Assembly: GCF_001636695.1 (NCBI RefSeq)
Contig: NZ_LGEL01000053.1
Location: 1 to 39,011, forward strand
Origin: Pedobacter panaciterrae
GTDB lineage: Bacteria > Bacteroidota > Bacteroidia > Sphingobacteriales > Sphingobacteriaceae
Direction: 5' to 3'
DNA length: 39,011 nt
Shown: positions 34,601 to 39,011 of the stretch, one piece after another
Numbering within the stretch: the first letter of the stretch is position 1
Layout of the letters: each line of letters opens with the position of its first letter
Made by a program: the position numbers and the translations under genes
Notes under the pieces: generated by a model
What the model was told of the DNA's origin: nothing
What the model saw: only the letters and a program-made list of their open reading frames with translations
Databases searched by the model: none

Positions 34601-34914
34601 ATCCAGCCTTAAGAAAGGATAATACCGGGCTATCTATTTTTACCAGTCCCCTTAGCGGTAATAACAGAAATGATTTCTGGACAACTAATATTCGTTATTT
34701 AAGACTTAAAAATCTTGAGCTGGGTTATTCTTTCTCAAAATCATTGCTGCAAAGAGTTAATATAAGTGCTTTAAGAATCTATGTTAACGGTTCAAATCTG
34801 TTCTCATTTGACAATGTAAGTAAATATGAAATTGACCCGGAAATTTCAGCTGGTAACGGGTTGGTTTATCCACAACAAAAAATCTATACTCTAGGGCTCA
34901 ATTTAACACTATAG
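31642..34914 (+). CDS. SusC/RagA TonB-dependent outer-membrane receptor
   Basis: A 1090-residue transporter. After a signal sequence ending near FSQ (about 44) comes a CarboxypepD-regulatory domain (about 47-118; ISGKVTDDENKPLISVTVTL), the SusC linker DLDEVVVVAYGTQKKATVSG at about 124-143, a plug domain (to about 255; LQIRNLGNPLYVIDGV, VLKDASASIYGLAAGNGVVL) and the beta-barrel to the C-terminus (YPQQKIYTLGLNLTL). There is no N-terminal STN domain, so it does not signal through a FecR/sigma pair. It imports an oligosaccharide or peptide with the SusD protein encoded 11 bp downstream, using TonB energy. Confidence 0.95.
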   Translation: MHRKLLKVFHVIGIQAKGAQWHPKPKLKFLMTMIVLFTSVNAFSQIMISGKVTDDENKPLISVTVTLKGGSKSTQTDANGSYTIDAPAVNSVLIFRYVGFKNQELIVGDRKVINVRMIAAEAKDLDEVVVVAYGTQKKATVSGAISTLQASDIVRSPSVAATSALVGKIPGVTARTTDARPGNGANLQIRNLGNPLYVIDGVAYSTSNGTDGFGYNTGISGVNAFNQLGIDDIESITVLKDASASIYGLAAGNGVVLVTTKKGKKGDKPTFGLSSYYGFQNFSRYPYPGNAGQYVRGRLESEQNLGRNPADLYSPQELAKWEAGTEPGYQNNDYYAFIVKDNVPQQFLTANASGGSDKSSYYLSLGHINQEAALKDFNFNRTNLQANISSTVLKGFTVGAQISGRIENRHNVGVPGLDDYFNPLLSIGSMWPTETAYANNNPLYVNQTHNVNVNPATYTKDITGYIDNITRGAGAKLNAQYEFGFGLTAKALYSYDYSNEDFDGFEYTYPAYIYDAATDTYNDRAPNGALYGNQNPWRERHKRNIVAKFAQFQLNYTKQIENHSISALVAFERKDATNDYLALHSVPPNNIIPTQVFADLDYIGDSHYEEAFEGYAMRLNYDYKKKYLIEAVGRYDGSFLYRSGSRFGFFPGVSVGWRISEENFFKKIFSGSINDLKFRASYGETGTSLQDGAGNYYSPNPFAYLGGYNVNAGNAVFDGTFYNGVAPRGLPTTVISWLTNKTSNVGVDFTVFKHFTGQFDLFRRKRSGFPAPRYDVVLPNEVGYGLPPENLNSDITQGFDGFVTYSNTIGKVDFSIGGNVTLGRTKDDYIYKPRFGNSYDQYRNDRTGRWQNVNWGHHILGRFQSEQQINDYPVNIDGQGNRTLLPGDLIYEDLNGDGIINAMDIKPIGYAEGALPYFNYGINGRVTWKGISLAFDFMGAGMQTYFRDWELKFPFQNNGNSPAYMLTDRWHRTDPYDPNSQWVPGTYPALRKDNTGLSIFTSPLSGNNRNDFWTTNIRYLRLKNLELGYSFSKSLLQRVNISALRIYVNGSNLFSFDNVSKYEIDPEISAGNGLVYPQQKIYTLGLNLTL

Positions 34915-34925
34915 CAACTATTATT

Positions 34926-36806
34926 ATGAAAAATATATCGAAATATGTAATATTCAGCTTAGTTCTTATGCTAAGTTTCAGCTCCTGTAAAAAGAATTTT
35001 TTGGAAAGGGAGCCAACTACCATTGTTACTGACGATCAACTGTGGAAAGATCCGAAACTGATCACAGGATTACTGGCAAATTACTATAACCGCTTGCCCA
35101 CAGATATGGGACTAACTGACCAGGCTGGTTCTCAGTGGCGAAATATGGCTGATTATGATGACGCTATGTGGTCTGGATTCTCCAATGAAGAAGGGCGTAA
35201 CAACATCGTAACTTATGACCGAAGCCGATGGAGATTATATGATTATGGTTTTATCCGCGATCTTAACCTGGCAATTGAAAATGTAGATAAATTTGGAAGC
35301 GCAACCCTTAATGCTACGCAAAGAACCCAGCTAAAGGCTGAATTCAGATTTATCAGGGCTTACCTTTACTTCGAAATGGTGAAAAGAATGGGCGGGGTAC
35401 CGCTGATCACTACTCAGTTGATCTATGACTTTGCCGGCGATCCGACCTATCTTCAGCAACCACGTGCAAAAGAAGATGAAGTATATGATTTTATTGCCTC
35501 AGAACTAGATGCCGTTAAGAATGATATTGGTAACGATGGCAGTAAAGGCAGAGCTAATAAGTATACCTGTATGGCATTAAAAAGCAGAGCCATGCTATAT
35601 GCAGGATCCATCGCAAAATACAATGCCTTGTTAACGCCAAGTATAGTTACTGCAGGGGGAGAAGTTGGCATACCTGCTTCAAGAGCAAAAGAATATTTTC
35701 AAAAATCACTGGAAGCTTCTAAGGAAGTAATAGCTGGCCCTTACACTTTATACAAAAGTAATCCAAATCTGGGTGAAAATTTTTATGAGGCCGTGGTAAA
35801 GAAAACAAATAACCCTGAAGTGATCTTTGTACGTGATTTTTTAACATCAAAAGCTAAAAAGCACGGTTTTACCTATGATAATATTGCTCGTGGAATACGT
35901 GAAGATAATTTAAGCTCATCTAATATAACACCTTCATTAAATCTGGTAGAAAGCTATGAATATCTTGACGGTTCTGACGGAAAATTAAGGACCAGAAACG
36001 CCGCAAATACAGACTATATTTATTATGATCAGACTACTGATCTATTTGCTGGGAAAGATGCACGTTTATATGGCACTATAATTTATCCTGGTGCACCATT
36101 TAAAGGTTTAACTGTTGATATGCAGGCTGGAGTTATGGTCTGGAATGCCTCTTCAAATTCTTATCAAACAGTAGAAGGCCCTGATCTTGGAACCAATTAT
36201 ACAGATAACAAGCCATTAATAGCAGCCTCCGGTCCACACCGTTCTATCCAGGAAGTATCCAATACGGGCTTCTATCTTCGTAAATACATAGACGCAAACG
36301 GCGGTGCTTCTACTAGAGGAATTCAAAGTGATGTGTGGTGGGTATGGTTTCGCTTGGGAGAAGTATATCTTAACGCTGCAGAAGCTGCATTTGAACTTGA
36401 ACTACCATCAGAGGCATTGAATTATGTAAACCTGATTCGTCAGCGTGCGGGTTTTGGTGAAAACAGCCTGACCTTAGCAACTCTTACTTTAAATAAGATC
36501 AGAAATGAGAGGAGAAACGAGCTGGCTTTTGAAGATCACCGATTGTGGGATTTAAAGCGCTGGAGGCAGGCAGATAAAATATGGACAGGCAATGCAAATA
36601 GTGTCGATGCTGTGGTATCTGCCTTATACCCATATCGCATTATTCGTCCGGGCGATCCGACAAAAGATGGAAAATATGTATTTGTTAAAATGACAGCTCC
36701 AAGATTCAGATCACCAAGGTTCTTCCAGATTTTCAATTACTACTCGTCTTTTGATCAGAATGTCATCAACAACAATCCTAAAATTGTACCAAATCCATTT
36801 AATTAA
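34926..36806 (+). CDS. SusD/RagB nutrient-binding lipoprotein
   Basis: A 626-residue surface lipoprotein with lipobox SFSSC, Cys 21. The TPR-type helical region is visible at FRFIRAYLYFEMVKRMGGVP (about 140-160) and the C-terminal RagB region at WWVWFRLGEVYLNAAEAAFE, NYVNLIRQRAGFG, IRNERRNELAFEDHRLWDLK and RWRQADKIW. It caps the SusC barrel and binds the ligand. At 626 residues it is larger than many SusD proteins (about 550). The ligand-binding surface cannot be matched to a sugar from sequence. Confidence 0.95.
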   Translation: MKNISKYVIFSLVLMLSFSSCKKNFLEREPTTIVTDDQLWKDPKLITGLLANYYNRLPTDMGLTDQAGSQWRNMADYDDAMWSGFSNEEGRNNIVTYDRSRWRLYDYGFIRDLNLAIENVDKFGSATLNATQRTQLKAEFRFIRAYLYFEMVKRMGGVPLITTQLIYDFAGDPTYLQQPRAKEDEVYDFIASELDAVKNDIGNDGSKGRANKYTCMALKSRAMLYAGSIAKYNALLTPSIVTAGGEVGIPASRAKEYFQKSLEASKEVIAGPYTLYKSNPNLGENFYEAVVKKTNNPEVIFVRDFLTSKAKKHGFTYDNIARGIREDNLSSSNITPSLNLVESYEYLDGSDGKLRTRNAANTDYIYYDQTTDLFAGKDARLYGTIIYPGAPFKGLTVDMQAGVMVWNASSNSYQTVEGPDLGTNYTDNKPLIAASGPHRSIQEVSNTGFYLRKYIDANGGASTRGIQSDVWWVWFRLGEVYLNAAEAAFELELPSEALNYVNLIRQRAGFGENSLTLATLTLNKIRNERRNELAFEDHRLWDLKRWRQADKIWTGNANSVDAVVSALYPYRIIRPGDPTKDGKYVFVKMTAPRFRSPRFFQIFNYYSSFDQNVINNNPKIVPNPFN

Positions 36807-36813
36807 TCATGTT

Positions 36814-37497
36814 ATGAAAACGAAACTATATATATACTCATTGCTTTTTATTATTACAGCTGGAATTGCCGGGTGTAAGAAAGATAATTACGAAGCACCA
36901 AAATCCTTACTTAAAGGTAGAGTTGTTTATGAAGGTCAGGCTATAGGTCTCAGATCAAATGGTGTGCAGCTGGAATTATGGCAGCATGGGTACGATTTCT
37001 TTACAAAAATTCCGGTATATGTTGCTCAGGATGGTTCTTTTTCTGCCTTACTATTTGATGGTGATTATAAGTTGACCAGATTAAGGGGGATAGGACCCTG
37101 GGTTAATAACACTGATTCTATTGATGTTAAGGTAAGGGGTAATACAATTATTGATGTCCCCGTAACACCATATACATTTGTTAAAACTGCTTCATACGTA
37201 AGAAACGGCTCCACAATAACTGCTACTGTAAATTTACAAACTGTAAGTACAGCGAATTTGCTTGAATCAGTTAAATTATATGTCTTTAAAACAGCTCTTA
37301 TTGATGATGCCAATCAAAGTGCAGTTACTACCGTTGCCGCATCTGCTATTCAGAATGTTGATCAATCTCTAACTATTAACATTGACGTTCCTGCTTCGTT
37401 ATCAAATGCTGATGCAGTATACGTTCGGGTAGGCGTAAAAACAGCAGGGGTAGGGGAACTTGCATATTCTCTGGCAGAAAAAATTCAACTGAAATAA
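36814..37497 (+). CDS. DUF3823 lipoprotein of the SusCD operon
   Basis: A 227-residue lipoprotein from the ATG at 36814 (lipobox GIAGC, Cys 21). The N-terminal domain matches DUF3823: LLKGRVVYEGQAIGLRSNGV, LELWQHGYDFFTKIPVYVAQ, GSFSALLFDGDYKLTRLRG and GPWVNNTDSIDVKVRGNTI. A second beta-rich domain follows from about residue 120. Such proteins accompany SusC/SusD pairs and are probably accessory surface glycan-binding proteins. It begins 7 bp after the SusD stop; a longer open frame overlapping SusD is not used. It is the last gene of the operon, which ends at the terminator at 37524-37559. Confidence 0.88.
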   Translation: MKTKLYIYSLLFIITAGIAGCKKDNYEAPKSLLKGRVVYEGQAIGLRSNGVQLELWQHGYDFFTKIPVYVAQDGSFSALLFDGDYKLTRLRGIGPWVNNTDSIDVKVRGNTIIDVPVTPYTFVKTASYVRNGSTITATVNLQTVSTANLLESVKLYVFKTALIDDANQSAVTTVAASAIQNVDQSLTINIDVPASLSNADAVYVRVGVKTAGVGELAYSLAEKIQLK

Positions 37498-37523
37498 TAA
37501 TTTAAGTTGATCTGTTAAAACTC

Positions 37524-37559
37524 AAATCATTATAGCTCCTTTGGGAGCTATAATGATTT
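37524..37559. terminator. Strong bidirectional terminator
   Basis: Perfect 16-bp arms (37524-37539 and 37544-37559) with a 4-nt loop, core TATAGCTCC/GGAGCTATA. It ends the SusC-SusD-DUF3823 operon and also the convergent HTH gene, whose stop is 3 bp away. Confidence 0.85.
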
Positions 37560-37561
37560 CA

Positions 37562-37912
37562 TTAAGATAAAGTTTTATGACTATTTTCTCTTTGTGCCAA
37601 TCTTTTGTAATCTTCCAAGAGTGCAATGTATTTTTCCATCCAGTAATAAACAGAATTTGAATGATTTGTGGAAGCATCATCTTTGTATATAGGTAGATAT
37701 CCTAAATCACTAAAATCTCCTCCAAAATCAGGTAAAAAGTCATGATTTATGGCTTTCCCTATTTCTATAATTACATCCGTATGTAGTTTTGGCTGTTTAA
37801 ACCAATTATATAATGTTCTTCTGTTAACGCGCATGCGTCTGGAAAGATCACTAATGTTTACATTTTGTCGCCGAACTGCGAGCTCAATAATTTCCCCGGC
37901 ATTATGTTCCAT
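37562..37912 (-). CDS. Small helix-turn-helix regulator
   Basis: A 116-residue protein. The N-terminal 60 residues contain a Cro/XRE-like helix-turn-helix: IIELAVRRQNVNISDLSRRM, then RVNRRTLYNWFKQPKLHTDV and IIEIGKAINHDF. The C-terminal half is polar, with YYWMEKYIALLEDYKRLAQR forming a helix that may dimerise it. The ligand and targets are unknown. An inverted repeat 27 bp upstream of its start suggests autoregulation. It converges on the SusCD operon, so regulation of that operon would have to be in trans. Confidence 0.8.
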   Translation of the reverse strand: MEHNAGEIIELAVRRQNVNISDLSRRMRVNRRTLYNWFKQPKLHTDVIIEIGKAINHDFLPDFGGDFSDLGYLPIYKDDASTNHSNSVYYWMEKYIALLEDYKRLAQRENSHKTLS

Positions 37913-37938
37913 AACGTAATTTTTTGATAATTTAGATT

Positions 37939-37955
37939 AAACGTTAGGGACGTTT
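37939..37955. promoter_or_regulatory. Inverted repeat upstream of the HTH gene, operator candidate
   Basis: AAACGT (37939-37944) and ACGTTT (37950-37955) are perfect 6-bp arms around TAGGG. It lies 27-43 bp before the start of the helix-turn-helix gene, a good place for a self-regulatory site. A minus-strand TACTTTTG box (38042-38035) farther upstream matches TAnnTTTG. Confidence 0.4.
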
Positions 37956-38116
37956 CAATTACAGCCTGGGAGTTTTATAAAAATGATTTGAGATCGTTGG
38001 AGCGGCAATAAGAATAAATTAGGCTTATTACTATCAAAAGTATCGAATGAAAAGTAAGACAAGCAACCTGCTAGTTGTCAAAAAAACACTTTTAATGTTC
38101 AATTACTTAGAACTTT

Positions 38117-38854
38117 TTACCATAATTGTTTCCAGCAATAAATTTTTAATGCAAGTGTAACGCTAGCTAAAGCCAAGATAGCTATCTTAAGAAACTGTTG
38201 TTTGGCGACTGTTCTGGCTTTTAGGCTACAGGGCAAGGAACCGAGAAAGAATCCGGTTGTTAATAAGGATATCAGAATACCGATTAAACTACCCGCTAGA
38301 ACATCTCCTAAAAAATGAGCACCCAGGTAAATCCTGGAGTAAGAAACTAACAACATAATCATGGCAATTAAAATTACTGTGACCCTCGATTTGTAATTGG
38401 ATAAAGCTACTGAAGTTAAAACGGTGGTAACACAAATCGTATGACCAGAAGGAAAACTATGCTTAAACAGTTGATAGTGATTTACAGTATGTACTAAGCC
38501 TTCGTTACCAATAACGGATAAAGGTCTGTTCCAGTCTGCAAACAAATATGTCTTGCATAGATAAGTAACAATACAAGAAAATAATGATGCAATGATGATC
38601 GTAATTACAAGTTCAGGTTTTTTCCAAATAAATATAAAAACCAATATGGGAATAAGTAAAGCTCCATCACCAAACTGCGTCATTTGGAGCATGAAATTGT
38701 CTAGTATATCGAGATGATGTTGGTTTAAGAAAATAAAGCTCCCCACATAACCCAAACACACCAACAATATAATGGAAGCTAACCAAAACGGGCTCATGAG
38801 CATAATCAGAAATTTTGCTCTGGCCCATAGGTGTAAAAAATTTTCTTTAAGCAT
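38117..38854 (-). CDS. PAP2-family membrane phosphatase
   Basis: A 245-residue integral membrane phosphatase with about six helices. The three acid-phosphatase motifs are present: KTYLFADWNRP (K101, R110), SFPSGHT (S136, H138) and SRIYLGAHFLGD (R174, H180, D184). The first motif has eight residues between Lys and Arg rather than the common six. Members dephosphorylate lipids, such as phosphatidic acid or undecaprenyl pyrophosphate, on the outer face of the membrane. The start at 38854 (MLKENFLHLWARAKF) opens with a charged amphipathic segment. No neighbour gene suggests a specific substrate. Confidence 0.87.
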   Translation of the reverse strand: MLKENFLHLWARAKFLIMLMSPFWLASIILLVCLGYVGSFIFLNQHHLDILDNFMLQMTQFGDGALLIPILVFIFIWKKPELVITIIIASLFSCIVTYLCKTYLFADWNRPLSVIGNEGLVHTVNHYQLFKHSFPSGHTICVTTVLTSVALSNYKSRVTVILIAMIMLLVSYSRIYLGAHFLGDVLAGSLIGILISLLTTGFFLGSLPCSLKARTVAKQQFLKIAILALASVTLALKIYCWKQLW

Positions 38855-38919
38855 ATCCGGGTATCATTACTTTAAATGCATAATTACAAATACAATATGA
38901 AGGAAATCTGTTTTTTTAG

Positions 38920-38987
38920 ATAAATAACTACTATTTCGTCAACATAAAATGATTATAAATAACTATTTCGCTATCAACTTAAAATAT
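38920..38987. repeat. Imperfect tandem direct repeat, about 33-35 bp
   Basis: Copy A (38920-38954) and copy B (38955-38987) share ATAAATAAC, TATTTCG, TCAAC and TAAAAT in the same order. They differ by a TAC insertion in A and a CTA insertion in B. The pair lies 66-133 bp upstream of the PAP2 start. It may be a regulatory repeat or a recent duplication. Confidence 0.55.
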
Positions 38988-39011
38988 TCAATTTTATATA
39001 CCCTATTTATG

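Noticed and set aside
36751-36813. N-terminal extension of the DUF3823 frame
   Set aside because: It overlaps SusD; the ATG at 36814 begins a proper lipoprotein signal peptide.

Overview
The window looks like a chromosomal segment of a Bacteroidota bacterium of the family Sphingobacteriaceae (Pedobacter/Mucilaginibacter type). The signs are an AT-rich genome, a SusC/SusD pair with a DUF3823 lipoprotein, promoters of the TTTG-N19-TAnnTTTG class, few Shine-Dalgarno sequences, and families typical of this group (DUF4397, DUF1349, META-domain lipoprotein, cNMP-type regulator). No tRNA, rRNA, CRISPR array, insertion sequence, integrase or phage gene is visible. The genus is an inference from gene style.

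Region by region. 1-4.8 kb: an EamA permease, a start-less coding remnant, a DUF4397 lipoprotein divergent from a histidine kinase/response regulator pair, and an AlkD-type repair protein. The divergent intergenic region holds GTTAA repeats in an exact 10-bp register, the best regulatory signal in the window. 4.8-11.3 kb: MFS exporter, methionine aminopeptidase, DUF892 ferritin-like protein, a 50-residue lmo0937-type membrane peptide, a four-helix membrane protein, a GDSL hydrolase and a DUF1349 protein. 11.3-18.9 kb: PAS-LuxR regulator, YihY/BrkB membrane protein, a short CoiA-like nuclease behind a consensus promoter, a DUF2383 four-helix bundle, the multidomain LigD ligase, an ABM monooxygenase, a small hydrophilic protein, a Nudix pseudogene and an unrecognised 206-residue protein. 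Much of this section resembles a stress and DNA-repair island; a Ku partner for LigD is not in the window.

18.8-25.4 kb: a GntR/FadR regulator, TauE/SafE exporter and DUF1634 operon with a candidate operator, then a small Cys protein, a sulfatase, a META lipoprotein, and a Crp-like regulator with a YdcZ permease and an acetyltransferase in one direction. 25.4-31.3 kb: small orphan proteins, a KTSC protein, a MocR regulator divergent from two GNAT acetyltransferases, and a large MscS-type channel. 31.3-39 kb: a compact SusC-SusD-DUF3823 nutrient-uptake operon with no carbohydrate enzyme or dedicated regulator beside it, ending at a strong terminator, followed by a small HTH protein and a PAP2 phosphatase on the opposite strand.

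Nothing here is clearly a new defence or mobile system. The strongest candidates for undescribed biology are the phased repeat array of the two-component system, the stand-alone CoiA-like nuclease, the unknown 206-residue protein beside a Nudix gene that has suffered an internal deletion, and the 38-residue/86-residue mini-operon.
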